Positions 1 to 8,323 of a DNA stretch of 64,000 bases are shown in pieces. The position numbers and the translations under genes were made by a program. The stretch lies in contig JACIZI010000001.1 of assembly GCA_014359475.1 (NCBI GenBank), positions 186,001 to 250,000 on the forward strand, read 5' to 3'. Numbering within the stretch: the first letter of the stretch is position 1; each line of letters starts with the position of its first letter. The notes below the pieces were generated by a model. It did not search any database. It saw nothing but the letters and a program-made list of their open reading frames with translations, and was not told the DNA's origin. Origin of the DNA: Marinobacter sp. (GTDB lineage Bacteria; Pseudomonadota; Gammaproteobacteria; Pseudomonadales; Oleiphilaceae).

Positions 1-38
1 TGCGTCAACATCGCTGCTGATCATTGATAGAGGCAAAA

Positions 39-959
39 ATGCACGATCACAGTCACGACCATAGCCATCATTTCGACACCCATAACCGCTCCTTTGCGAT
101 TGCTGTGCTTCTCAACATCCTGTTTGTCGTCATTGAAGTGGTGTACGGGGTTATATCCGGCTCGCTGGCACTGCTTGCCGATGCCGGCCACAACCTCAGT
201 GATGTAATGGGGTTGATCATGGCCTGGGCAGCCAGCTGGCTGGCCAGCAAAGCGGCAACCTACGGCAAGACCTATGGCCTGAAGAAAACGACCATTCTGG
301 CGGCACTGTTCAATGCTCTGATTCTGATTGCTGCTGTCGGTGGTATCACCTGGGAGGCCGTTCAGCGCCTGACAGATCCTGCCGACGTTGCCGGGCTGAC
401 CGTGGTGATCGTGGCTGGCATTGGCGTATTGATCAACGGCGCAACCATGATGCTTTTTCTCAAGGGGCAGAAAGGCGACATCAATATCCGGGGCGCTTTT
501 TTGCATATGGCCGCAGATACCGCAGTGTCAGTAGGTGTCGTAATCTCCGGCACGATACTGATGTTTACCAACCTGACGTTAATTGATCCGATCGTGAGCC
601 TCGTTATTGCCATTGTGATCTTTGCGGGCACCTGGCAGTTGCTGAAGGACTCCGTAAACCTGGCGGTAGATGCCGTTCCCAAGGGCATTGACCCTTTCGC
701 TGTGCACGAACGCCTCGAAAGTTTGCCCGGCGTACAATCGGCCCATCACCTTCACATCTGGGCGCTGAGTACCACCGAAAATGCGCTGACCGTTCACCTG
801 GTGAAACCAGACCCGGAGAGTGACGACCAGGTAATCAGTAAGGCCGCTGAAATGCTGAATGAGCAATTTGGCATCCAGCATACGACCATCCAGTACGAGC
901 GCGTTAACGAACACTGCCCGACGGTTGCCCACTGCGGGACGCAGACTCACAGTCCCTGA
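39..959 (+). CDS. CDF family cation (zinc) efflux transporter
   Basis: A cation diffusion facilitator that exports Zn2+ or related divalent metals across the inner membrane in exchange for protons. The protein (306 residues) begins with a His/Asp-rich stretch (MHDHSHDHSHH), followed by about six membrane segments. The HxxxD metal motif is seen in the second helix (His51, Asp55, in ADAGHNLSD) and again in the fifth helix (HMAAD). The cytoplasmic C-terminal dimer domain follows, with HHLHIW. I chose the ATG at 39 over the upstream TTG at 24 because AGAGG lies just before it. The family (CzcD/ZitB type) is secure; metal specificity is inferred from the family. The gene converges with the dehydrogenase gene at 1020. 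Confidence 0.93.
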   Translation: MHDHSHDHSHHFDTHNRSFAIAVLLNILFVVIEVVYGVISGSLALLADAGHNLSDVMGLIMAWAASWLASKAATYGKTYGLKKTTILAALFNALILIAAVGGITWEAVQRLTDPADVAGLTVVIVAGIGVLINGATMMLFLKGQKGDINIRGAFLHMAADTAVSVGVVISGTILMFTNLTLIDPIVSLVIAIVIFAGTWQLLKDSVNLAVDAVPKGIDPFAVHERLESLPGVQSAHHLHIWALSTTENALTVHLVKPDPESDDQVISKAAEMLNEQFGIQHTTIQYERVNEHCPTVAHCGTQTHSP

Positions 960-979
960 TCCACGTGACGATGGAAGTC

Positions 980-1008
980 AGGTGCGCGACTACGATTTCT
1001 GCGCACCT
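980..1008. terminator. Hairpin between convergent genes
   Basis: Perfect 8-bp stem AGGTGCGC/GCGCACCT around a 13-nt loop, placed between the stops of two convergent genes (959 and 1020). It has no clear T-run on either side, so a terminator role is inferred from position only. Confidence 0.4.
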
Positions 1009-1019
1009 TGCCTGAAGGG

Positions 1020-1790
1020 TTAACGAGCGGTGTAGCCGCCGTCGATGACCAGTTCGCTGCCGGTTACAAACTTTGACTCATCTGATGCCAGGTAAACGAT
1101 ACCCCAGGCGATATCGTCCGGCTCTCCCATATGACCGACCGGGTGTAGTTCGGCGGTTGCCTGTTTTGCCGCTTCCAGGTCCTGACCTGTGGTCTTGAGG
1201 TGGCCTTCCACCATGGGGGTCCAGATAAATCCCGGGTGGACGGAGTTCACGCGGATGTTTTCTGTGGCGTAAAGCATGGCATCGGTTTTCGACATCAGGC
1301 GCACGGCACCTTTGGAAGCGTGATACGACGGCGTATCCGGCGCGCCGACCAGCCCGTAGATGGATGAAAGGTTAATAATGCTGCCTGCACCGGCCTTTTT
1401 CATAAGTGGAATGGCGTGTTTTGTGCAGAAAAATACGCCTTTTACGTTGACGTTTTGTACGCGATCCCACTCTTCTTCCGTGAGTTCATGAGTTGGTTTG
1501 TTCGTGCCTGAAATACCTGCATTGTTAACCAGCACGGTCAGGCTGCCGTAGGTTTCGACGACCTTGTCGAGGGCTTCGCTTACCTGTTTCTCGTTGCTGA
1601 CATCACAGTGCCAATAAGCGGCGATCAGACCACGTTCGGTCAGTGATTGTGCCAGCTCCTGCCCTTCCTGGTCCTTGCAGTCCAGTATGGCAACGGCAGC
1701 GCCCTGCTCGGCCATTCTGGTAACAGTTGCAGCTCCGATACCAACGGAACCGCCGGTTACTGCGGCTACTTTTCCTTTGAGTCTTTCCAT
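1020..1790 (-). CDS. SDR family NAD(P)-dependent oxidoreductase
   Basis: A classical short-chain dehydrogenase of 256 residues that oxidises or reduces an alcohol/carbonyl substrate; the substrate cannot be told from sequence. Seen directly are the cofactor motif TGGSVGIG (12-19), NNAG (89-92) and the catalytic Ser142 or 143, Tyr156 and Lys160 (YHASK). The C-terminal part has the usual PGFIWTPM and DGGYTAR segments. The ATG at 1790 is preceded by GGAG at a 7-nt spacing. The gene stands alone on this strand and is not part of an obvious operon. It resembles cyclopentanol or 3-hydroxyacyl-type dehydrogenases, but I would not assign one. Confidence 0.9.
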   Translation of the reverse strand: MERLKGKVAAVTGGSVGIGAATVTRMAEQGAAVAILDCKDQEGQELAQSLTERGLIAAYWHCDVSNEKQVSEALDKVVETYGSLTVLVNNAGISGTNKPTHELTEEEWDRVQNVNVKGVFFCTKHAIPLMKKAGAGSIINLSSIYGLVGAPDTPSYHASKGAVRLMSKTDAMLYATENIRVNSVHPGFIWTPMVEGHLKTTGQDLEAAKQATAELHPVGHMGEPDDIAWGIVYLASDESKFVTGSELVIDGGYTAR

Positions 1791-1894
1791 GATGACGCTC
1801 CAGCTTATCAGTGGCGGCGGGATGAACTCCGGCTATCAGCATAGTCCTGAAGACCGGGGTCGGGATTGGCTCTGGTGTCTGCAACCAGCAGACA

Positions 1895-2536
1895 TCAGAG
1901 CCTCTTGAATTCATCGATATGGGCGTAGCCGGTAAAACGTTCGCCGGACCATTGCAGCACATAGTGTCCTGCCTGTGTGACCGGTGTGGTGGCGGTCGGT
2001 CGCAGTAATGCGATGGCCTCAGAGCCCGGGTTGCGGACGGAATTGTAGAGAATCCCGTACTCGTTCTGTTCAAGTAGTCCGCTGGCAAGGTTTTGACTGG
2101 CCCGGTAATCCGTATCATGGTGATATTCATTCTGGCCGCGTATGTCCAGCAGGGGTTCGGTCACTTGCCCTGTATAGCACCGGACGGTCGCAGACACCTC
2201 ATTGGTGAGCCCCCAGCCTCGCCAAACCTGCCCGGTATGCCAGGCCCACTCCCGGATAGCCGTTTCGGCGGAATCTCCGGCGTAGTAGGCACCGCGCTGA
2301 GCCTTGTTAAAACGCCCTTCCCTCGGGTAGCAGAAGGAGGCCATCACCGGACTCCAGCCAGGGCCGGCGCGGTAATCTTCCCCGGCAATAAATCGTGGCC
2401 AGTTGACCACCCGATCGCTGGTTTCGGACTCAAGCTCGGCCAGCAACAGGCTCTCGGGACTTTCAAAACAGTCGATTGGTGGGTGTTTGCTATGAATAAC
2501 CCGGTGGTGCTTCCATTCTGGCCTGATGTATTTCAC
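1895..2536 (-). CDS. RES domain toxin of a RES-Xre toxin-antitoxin pair
   Basis: A 213-residue RES-family protein. RES toxins are NAD+-degrading or ADP-ribosylating enzymes that stop growth when free of their antitoxin. The conserved polar residues for which the family is named are visible: the Arg of GRFN (Arg75), Tyr84/Tyr85 in GAYYAG and Glu96 in AIREWAWH, with a Ser/Asn-rich C-terminal segment (GILYNSVRNPGSEAIAL). The start is a GTG with GGAAGGG upstream. The gene follows the Xre/MbcA-type antitoxin gene by 23 bp, the standard antitoxin-first order for these modules. Function is inferred from family and context. Confidence 0.85.
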   Translation of the reverse strand: MKYIRPEWKHHRVIHSKHPPIDCFESPESLLLAELESETSDRVVNWPRFIAGEDYRAGPGWSPVMASFCYPREGRFNKAQRGAYYAGDSAETAIREWAWHTGQVWRGWGLTNEVSATVRCYTGQVTEPLLDIRGQNEYHHDTDYRASQNLASGLLEQNEYGILYNSVRNPGSEAIALLRPTATTPVTQAGHYVLQWSGERFTGYAHIDEFKRL

Positions 2537-2559
2537 GGTGCCCTTCCCTGTGCTTGAGG

Positions 2560-3006
2560 TTAACCTCGCATGGCATCCAGATTGCGACGGATATAGTAAA
2601 GCGCCTCCATGGAACCCTGCCGGATCAGATAGTCACGGATTGACTGACCCTGCAGCCCCATCAGGTCCACGGGTTTCTGGAACCATTCCCAGGCAAGTTC
2701 TTCATGCCCGTCCGGGGTAATCAGCGTCAGTGCCTTGTGAATCCCGAGCAGCAGGCTGATGCGCTCCATGACATCGCGGGACAGCTCAATTGCCTCCTGC
2801 TGATGAACCTTGCGCTGCCAGTGGGTCAGTGTGCGCCGACCAAAGCCACCCAGTAACACGGCGAGATCGTCCATGGTCAGCCCCCAGCGCTCGCGGTTGG
2901 AGAACAACCAGCGCAGGCCCGCCGCACCATGGCGTGAGGTGAAGTGCTGGCCGTTATTGACGGGAGGCTGGAGGTCGAATGGCTGTTGAGTCTGCGCGGC
3001 GTGCAT
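2560..3006 (-). CDS. Xre/MbcA/ParS-type antitoxin
   Basis: A 148-residue antitoxin partner of the RES protein. The N-terminal half carries a degenerate helix-turn-helix (LTMDDLAVLLGGFGRRTLTHWQ). The C-terminal half fits the MbcA/ParS toxin-binding domain (formerly DUF2384), including SRDVMERISLLLGIHKAL and the final YYIRRNLDAMRG. It begins at an ATG with GAGAGG upstream and is the first gene of the two-gene unit. Family knowledge says such proteins neutralise the toxin and repress their own promoter; a small dyad lies 25-40 bp upstream of the start, which fits autoregulation. Confidence 0.82.
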   Translation of the reverse strand: MHAAQTQQPFDLQPPVNNGQHFTSRHGAAGLRWLFSNRERWGLTMDDLAVLLGGFGRRTLTHWQRKVHQQEAIELSRDVMERISLLLGIHKALTLITPDGHEELAWEWFQKPVDLMGLQGQSIRDYLIRQGSMEALYYIRRNLDAMRG

Positions 3007-3030
3007 TACATGGCCTCTCTGAGCAGTTAC

Positions 3031-3046
3031 CTGACTATATCGTCAG
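3031..3046. promoter_or_regulatory. Putative operator/-10 region of the RES-Xre module
   Basis: Short dyad CTGAC-TATATC-GTCAG upstream of the antitoxin start. On the minus strand it contains TATAGT, a good -10 hexamer. An operator overlapping the -10 is typical for autoregulated toxin-antitoxin modules; no clear -35 was found. Confidence 0.4.
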
Positions 3047-3175
3047 TCTAGCTCAATGGCTCTCTGTGGGCAATAATTCCCGTATTTATGGTATTTGCGC
3101 AATTATGCCCGAGGCGTCAGGTGTCGGGCGAAGGAAGCGCGCCCGGGCCGGAAGCCCGCACGCGACTTGCGATGC

Positions 3176-3730
3176 TCAGAAGCGGAAAGTTGCACCGAGG
3201 CTGAGGGCATCGATGGTTACATCGTCGCTGTCGTAATAGCGCATATACTCGATATTACCGGCCAGTTGCGGCGTGATGTCCATGTTCACACCCAGGCCGT
3301 AGGAAATATCCGAGTCATCATCGGTACTGGACCCTAACCGGCCCGCATCGACTTCAACTTCTACTCTGGTGAAGCCCAGTATCGCATAAGGCGTGGCGGG
3401 GCTTTCATTGGCCAGATTCAGGGTGGTGTAGCCACCGAAGAAGTTGTCCAGGGAATAGTCGACCCTGTTAATGGTGTCATCTACAACCCCAAAGCCCGCG
3501 CGGGCCTCCAGCCCGAAGTAAGGCGTGACCAGCCCGCCCACCTTACCGGAAAGTGTCCCGGTATCGGCATCGCCGCCATTCCCGGCATCAATGTTCACAA
3601 AGCTGTAGTTCAGCCCCCCGTAGAGTGCTGCACCACCGGATTTGTATATATCCTGTGCCATGGCGGGTGCGGCGGTGAGGCCTGCCAGGGCGGTAAAGCC
3701 CATTGCCAAAGGTAGTTTGTGAATCGTCAT
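3176..3730 (-). CDS. Small outer-membrane beta-barrel protein
   Basis: A 184-residue secreted protein that looks like an eight-stranded OmpA/OmpW-like barrel. The first 26 residues form a signal peptide (MTIHKLPLAMGFTALAGLTAAPAMAQ), and the rest alternates polar and aromatic residues (GGAALYGGLNYSF, YFGLEARAGFG, YMRYYDSDD). It ends in a C-terminal phenylalanine (FRF), the usual signal for barrel assembly. An upstream start at 3766 is possible, but the ATG at 3730 has GGAG at proper spacing and starts the signal peptide directly. It lies about 130 bp downstream of the first phosphorylase gene and is probably transcribed separately. The specific role is unknown. Confidence 0.8.
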   Translation of the reverse strand: MTIHKLPLAMGFTALAGLTAAPAMAQDIYKSGGAALYGGLNYSFVNIDAGNGGDADTGTLSGKVGGLVTPYFGLEARAGFGVVDDTINRVDYSLDNFFGGYTTLNLANESPATPYAILGFTRVEVEVDAGRLGSSTDDDSDISYGLGVNMDITPQLAGNIEYMRYYDSDDVTIDALSLGATFRF

Positions 3731-3860
3731 AGCGTGACTCCGTTGTTGATTGTGGCTTGCTTCCATACTCTAACATGCCTTATCAACTGTGGATTTACTA
3801 CCGCATTTACCGAAATACCGCTGTATTAACAGTGAATTAATGAGGCGGAAAGGTTGCACT

Positions 3861-6368
3861 TCAGCGTAGCCAGAGAATCGAGGCATCTTCCAGAGGAAGG
3901 TTCAGCCGTGGGTCCTCCACCCTCAGCCTGGGGGTGTAATGCCCTTCCGGTCGCGCTGGCACCTCACATTCATAGAGAAAGCCGTTGGCGGACCCGGGCA
4001 AAGACTCTTTCATGGTCATCGGATGGACGATCCGGGGGCCGTGTTCGGATTCCTCTGCCACAAGTTCCGCAGCCACAAGGGCTTGCTGCAAGCCGTCCAG
4101 GTAGACCTCCAGGGTGAAAAGCTGCGTATCCCGCTGACGGGTGCAGCCAAAAGCGCTGAACCGCAGTCTCGGCCAGTGGGTTTGAATAGCGGTTTGCTGA
4201 TTGGCAAGCGCGTGGGCTGTTTCAGGTGTTCGCAGCTTTCCGTTATTAATCATGGGCTGGTAGAACGCTTCCACATATTCTCTCACCATCCGGTTGGCAG
4301 AGTAGAGCGCGGTGAGGCGGTTCATACTGGCTCTTACTTTCCGTAACCATTCTTTGGGCAAAGCCTGTTGGTCTACCCGGTAAAACTCCGGGATCACCTC
4401 TTTTTCCAGTAACTCATAAAGCTCTCGTGCGTCTGTCGGGTCGTGCTCTGCCGTTCGGCTGAGTTCACTTAACGTCGCGCCCGGGCGTATCGCCCAGCCG
4501 AGGTCGGGGTGCCAGGCTTCACCCCACCAGCCATCATACTGGGACAAATTCAGTCCCCCGTTGACCAGCACCTTCATGCCACTGGTGCCGCAGGCTTCCC
4601 ATGGGTGGCGAGGTGTATTCAGCCAGACATCCACCCCCTGGACGAATTGGGCGGCCACTCCGAGGTCGTAATCCTCGATAAATATAATGCGGCCCTCCAC
4701 CCCGGGTTGGCGGATAAACTGCTGCCACTGGCGGATCAACTGTTTGCCTTTGTGATCCTGCGGGTGGGCCTTGCCGGCTATGATGATTTGCAGGGGTCGG
4801 TCCCGGTCGTTCAGCAGGGCCATTAGCCGTTGAGGCTCCCGGAGTAACAGATCCGGTCGTTTATATTCCGTAAACCGCCGGGCAAACCCCAGGGTCAGGG
4901 TTTCCGCGTCCAGCAGCAATCCGCAGGCGGCATCGGGGTTGTTTTCCAGTTGTTGCTCACAGTGCTGACTTGCCAACCGGCGACGCAGGTAGTGGATCAG
5001 CCTGGCCCGCTGTTCTCTGCGCATCTCCCAGAGTTCCGAGTCAGAAACACAGTTGATCGGCGTGGTATCCGGCATTGCCCAGCGCCAGCGCTCCTTGCCA
5101 CAGGCACCGGTCCATACCGCATCAGACTGGGGCGAATCCCAGCTGGGTGTGTGCACACCGTTTGTCACATACTCCACGGGTATATCTTCGGTCGGCCAGC
5201 GCGGAAACAGTGGCTGGAAAATATGCCGGGAAACCGTCTGGTGTATCGCACTGACACCGTTTACCCGGCCACTCATCGCCAGGGCAAGCCAGCCCATGTT
5301 GAGGTGTTCCGGGTCGCCTTGGTCCCGCTGACTCAGAGCCGCCAGTTGCAGGTCGCTTACTCCCCGACCCTTCAGCCAGGGGGACAGATAAAGCCGGATC
5401 AGCTCAAGCGGGAATATATCAAACCCGGAGGCAACCGGTGTGTGTGTGGTAAAAAGGTTGGTCGGCCGGGTTGCCATGCGGGCAGTTGCAAAGTCGCTGC
5501 CGTGTACATGCTGCCATTCGAGGGCGCGTTCAACCAGCGCCAGGGCTGAGTGCCCCTCGTTAATATGGCAGACCGAATGGGGAATTCCTGCCTGGCGAAG
5601 CAATTTCATGCCGCCTATACCTAGGACCATTTCCTGCTGTAGCCGCTTTTCCGAGTCTCCGGTATAAAGTTCACTGGTAATACCCCGGTCACCGGGTTCG
5701 TTTCGTGGGTCGTTACTGTCCAGCAGCAACAGTCGGCACCGACCGACGCTGGCTGTCCAGGCCCTTAATCGAACCAGGCGACCGGGAAACGGTACCGTCA
5801 CCCTTAACCACTCACCGCTTTCATCCCGCAAGGGGGTTACCGGAAGCATGGTGGGATCATTGTAAGGGTAGAATTCGAGTTGCTCGCCATTCGAGCCGAT
5901 GGCCTGGCGGAAATAACCCTGCTGATAAAGCAGCCCTACCGCGGTGACCGGTATGCCAAGATCACTGGCCGCCTTCAGGTAATCTCCGGCCAATACGCCG
6001 AGACCGCCACTGTATAACGGCAGGGATTCGCTGATCCCGAACTCCATGCAAAAGTATGCAATGCCCTGCTCAAGGCTGCCCGGACAGGTTTCTGAATACC
6101 AGGTGGGCTCCACCAGAAATTCCTGATGGCATTTGACCTGTTCCTGATAGAGCTGCTGAAAGGCCGGGTCAGCCCCGAGTTTCTCCAGGGTTTCACCGGG
6201 TACACTGTTCAGCACCAGCCAGGCATTGCGGGTAGCCTCCCAGGTTTCGGCATCCAGTGCCCGCCAGAGTTCATCGCTGCCATGGTGCCAGCTCCAGCGC
6301 AAATCCAGCGCCAGAGTAAGTAGCCCGGTCAGGGAGTCGGGAAGCCATCGAGTTGCGTAACTGTCCAT
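3861..6368 (-). CDS. glgP: Alpha-glucan phosphorylase (first copy, DUF3417 type)
   Basis: Releases glucose-1-phosphate from glycogen or maltodextrin using phosphate and pyridoxal phosphate (GT35). The 835-residue protein has the N-terminal DUF3417 segment (LDLRWSWHHGSDELWRALD) found in the shorter phosphorylase subfamily (TIGR02094-like). The PLP-binding lysine motif GTSGMKVLVNGGLNLS is present. FARRFTEYKRPDLLL and FCMEFGISESLPLYSGGLG are also characteristic. It is the last gene of the minus-strand glycogen run and sits downstream of the PilZ gene. A second paralogue (14878-17433) lies in the divergent operon and differs in the PLP motif (GTSGEKAALNG), so the two may prefer different glucans. 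Confidence 0.92.
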   Translation of the reverse strand: MDSYATRWLPDSLTGLLTLALDLRWSWHHGSDELWRALDAETWEATRNAWLVLNSVPGETLEKLGADPAFQQLYQEQVKCHQEFLVEPTWYSETCPGSLEQGIAYFCMEFGISESLPLYSGGLGVLAGDYLKAASDLGIPVTAVGLLYQQGYFRQAIGSNGEQLEFYPYNDPTMLPVTPLRDESGEWLRVTVPFPGRLVRLRAWTASVGRCRLLLLDSNDPRNEPGDRGITSELYTGDSEKRLQQEMVLGIGGMKLLRQAGIPHSVCHINEGHSALALVERALEWQHVHGSDFATARMATRPTNLFTTHTPVASGFDIFPLELIRLYLSPWLKGRGVSDLQLAALSQRDQGDPEHLNMGWLALAMSGRVNGVSAIHQTVSRHIFQPLFPRWPTEDIPVEYVTNGVHTPSWDSPQSDAVWTGACGKERWRWAMPDTTPINCVSDSELWEMRREQRARLIHYLRRRLASQHCEQQLENNPDAACGLLLDAETLTLGFARRFTEYKRPDLLLREPQRLMALLNDRDRPLQIIIAGKAHPQDHKGKQLIRQWQQFIRQPGVEGRIIFIEDYDLGVAAQFVQGVDVWLNTPRHPWEACGTSGMKVLVNGGLNLSQYDGWWGEAWHPDLGWAIRPGATLSELSRTAEHDPTDARELYELLEKEVIPEFYRVDQQALPKEWLRKVRASMNRLTALYSANRMVREYVEAFYQPMINNGKLRTPETAHALANQQTAIQTHWPRLRFSAFGCTRQRDTQLFTLEVYLDGLQQALVAAELVAEESEHGPRIVHPMTMKESLPGSANGFLYECEVPARPEGHYTPRLRVEDPRLNLPLEDASILWLR

Positions 6369-6390
6369 AGTTAAAGGTAGATCTCCTTGG

Positions 6391-6747
6391 TTATGCTTGC
6401 TGACGAAGTGCCTCGGAATTCAAGGACAACGGGTGCATGCGTAACCAGTCAATCAGTGACGCAATGGTGAAGCTGTCATTATCCAAACCCGAAAAATCCA
6501 GGCCCAGTCCCTTGTCGTCCTTGCGGACGACGTGGACGTTCAGTCGTCGGCGTTGATGGTCACTGTTGCCGGGATAACCAAATTCCAGTTCAAGCTTCTG
6601 ATTCAGGCCTACATCGGTGTAGTCGGTAGCGACATACAGGCCGACTCTCGAGGCATTGTGAACCTGCCCGGTAGCGATTGGCAGGCCTTTGCGATAAACC
6701 AGCAACGGTAACTTGCCCGTTGTGCGTTGGCTCAGTCTGTGTTCCAT
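6391..6747 (-). CDS. PilZ domain protein in the glycogen operon
   Basis: A small single-domain PilZ protein of 118 residues, predicted to bind cyclic di-GMP. Both sequence hallmarks are present: RxxxR near the N-terminus (HRLSQRT) and NxSxxG about 25 residues later (NASRVG). The reading frame is open upstream to a TTG at 6837, but the ATG at 6747 has CAGGA upstream and begins just before the PilZ core. It lies between malQ and the first phosphorylase gene on the same strand, with small gaps (about 20 and 100 bp), so it is probably co-transcribed. A c-di-GMP effector among glycogen enzymes suggests control of glucan metabolism by that messenger; this is inference. Confidence 0.82.
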   Translation of the reverse strand: MEHRLSQRTTGKLPLLVYRKGLPIATGQVHNASRVGLYVATDYTDVGLNQKLELEFGYPGNSDHQRRRLNVHVVRKDDKGLGLDFSGLDNDSFTIASLIDWLRMHPLSLNSEALRQQA

Positions 6748-6844
6748 AGCGATGTCCTGATGCGGCAGTATCAATAATTGCGGATTGAGAGCTTCATCAT
6801 TCCTCAGTTCGCGTTGTCTCCTATTGATGCTGATCAAAAATCGA

Positions 6845-8323
6845 TCATTCGCACAGGCGGTCTGACTGCACAGCGAGTTCCCTCACTCTGCCCGCGAGCT
6901 CCGCAGTGCACTGGTCGCGACTCATGCGCCATAGCCAGTTGTCCTTGATAGTGCCGGGCGTATTGAAACGGGCTTCGCTGCCCAGCGCCAGGTAGTCCTG
7001 CAAGGGTGCAATCGCCACCGCACAGGGCGATCGGAACGCCGCTGCAATAACCGGCCAGGGCATGTCATCGCCGTTTGTTCCCAGCTCCCGGTTTACACAC
7101 TGTCGTGTGGCACCATCCAGGGCCTGGTACCAGCCCGACGTGGTGTCATTATCGTGGGTACCTGTGTAGACAAGGTCTTCGGGGTGATGGTTCCCCGGCA
7201 GATGGGGGTTATCCGGGCTGCCATCAAAGGCGAACTGGAGAACCACCATACCGGGCAGACCGAAATCCTTTCGCAGCTTTTCCTCATCCGGACCGATAAC
7301 GCCGAGGTTTTCCGCAACCAGCTTAAGATCCGGAAACCGCTGGAAACAGGCTTCAAGAAAAGCGGCTCCGGGACCAGGCACCCAATGCCCGTTGACCGGC
7401 TCCGGCTGGTCTGCGGGTATCTCCCAGAACGCCTGCAGGCCGCGGAAATGGTCCAGCCGGACCAGATCAAACAGTCGTTGCTGGCTGGCAAGTCGGTCCA
7501 GCCACCACTGGTAGCCATCTTTTTCCATAACGGCCCATTCATACAAAGGGTTGCCCCAGTGCTGACCGCGGTCAGAGAAATAATCCGGCGGCACCCCGGC
7601 CACGACCGTGGGCCTGCCCTCCCCGTCCAGTTTGAACAGCTCGCGGTTGGCCCATACATCGGCACTGTCATGCGCCACGAAGATTGGTATATCCCCGAAC
7701 AGCAGAATGCCCCGGGCTTTGCCATATTCCCGCAGAGCCTGCCACTGATCGTGGAACAGATACTGCTCGAAGGCAATCCGGTTAATGCGGGTCTGGTGTC
7801 TGGCGGCCATGTGTTGTAAAGCTGCCGGGTGGCGATCGCGCAAAGGCTCTGGCCAGCTAAGCCAGTGATCCCTTTCCAGGGTTTCCCGGATTGCGCCAAA
7901 CAGGCAGAAATCCTCAAGCCAGTACCGGTTGCGGTCCCGGAATGATGAAAATCCATTCCGCGTCAGACGGTCACCGGTGGCTTTTCCCGCAAAGAAGCGC
8001 TCAGCCGCACTGCCCAGCAGCTCCTGACGACTTATCTGATCAAGCTCACCATCTTCCAGCAGGCCACAGCCGGTCAACTCCTTCAGGTCGATCAGCGCGG
8101 GGTTGCCTGCGTGTGCGCTGAGTGACTGGTAGGGGGAGAGGTCCGGATGGGTGGGACCAAGGGGCAGGGTTTGCCAAAGGGTCAACCCGGCATGCTGCAT
8201 AAAATCCATGAACTCCCGGGCGGAGCGCCCCAGCACCCCGTACTGGCCCGGCAAGGCGGTAGGATGAAGCAATACGCCAGCCCGCCGCCGGTCCAGCACA
8301 TTGTCCGCAGGCTTATGGATCAT
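6845..8323 (-). CDS. malQ: 4-alpha-glucanotransferase (amylomaltase)
   Basis: Transfers alpha-1,4-glucan segments between chains (GH77), rearranging maltodextrins. The 492-residue length is typical of the short bacterial form. Visible motifs are PTALPGQYGVLG near the start, the nucleophile region VRLDHFRGLQAFWEIP, the acid/base region LVAENLGVIGPD and the third acidic site YTGTHDNDTTSGWY. Its ATG overlaps the stop of the GH57 gene by four bases (ATGA), so translation is probably coupled. It would produce longer chains for the phosphorylases and branching enzyme in the cluster. Confidence 0.95.
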   Translation of the reverse strand: MIHKPADNVLDRRRAGVLLHPTALPGQYGVLGRSAREFMDFMQHAGLTLWQTLPLGPTHPDLSPYQSLSAHAGNPALIDLKELTGCGLLEDGELDQISRQELLGSAAERFFAGKATGDRLTRNGFSSFRDRNRYWLEDFCLFGAIRETLERDHWLSWPEPLRDRHPAALQHMAARHQTRINRIAFEQYLFHDQWQALREYGKARGILLFGDIPIFVAHDSADVWANRELFKLDGEGRPTVVAGVPPDYFSDRGQHWGNPLYEWAVMEKDGYQWWLDRLASQQRLFDLVRLDHFRGLQAFWEIPADQPEPVNGHWVPGPGAAFLEACFQRFPDLKLVAENLGVIGPDEEKLRKDFGLPGMVVLQFAFDGSPDNPHLPGNHHPEDLVYTGTHDNDTTSGWYQALDGATRQCVNRELGTNGDDMPWPVIAAAFRSPCAVAIAPLQDYLALGSEARFNTPGTIKDNWLWRMSRDQCTAELAGRVRELAVQSDRLCE

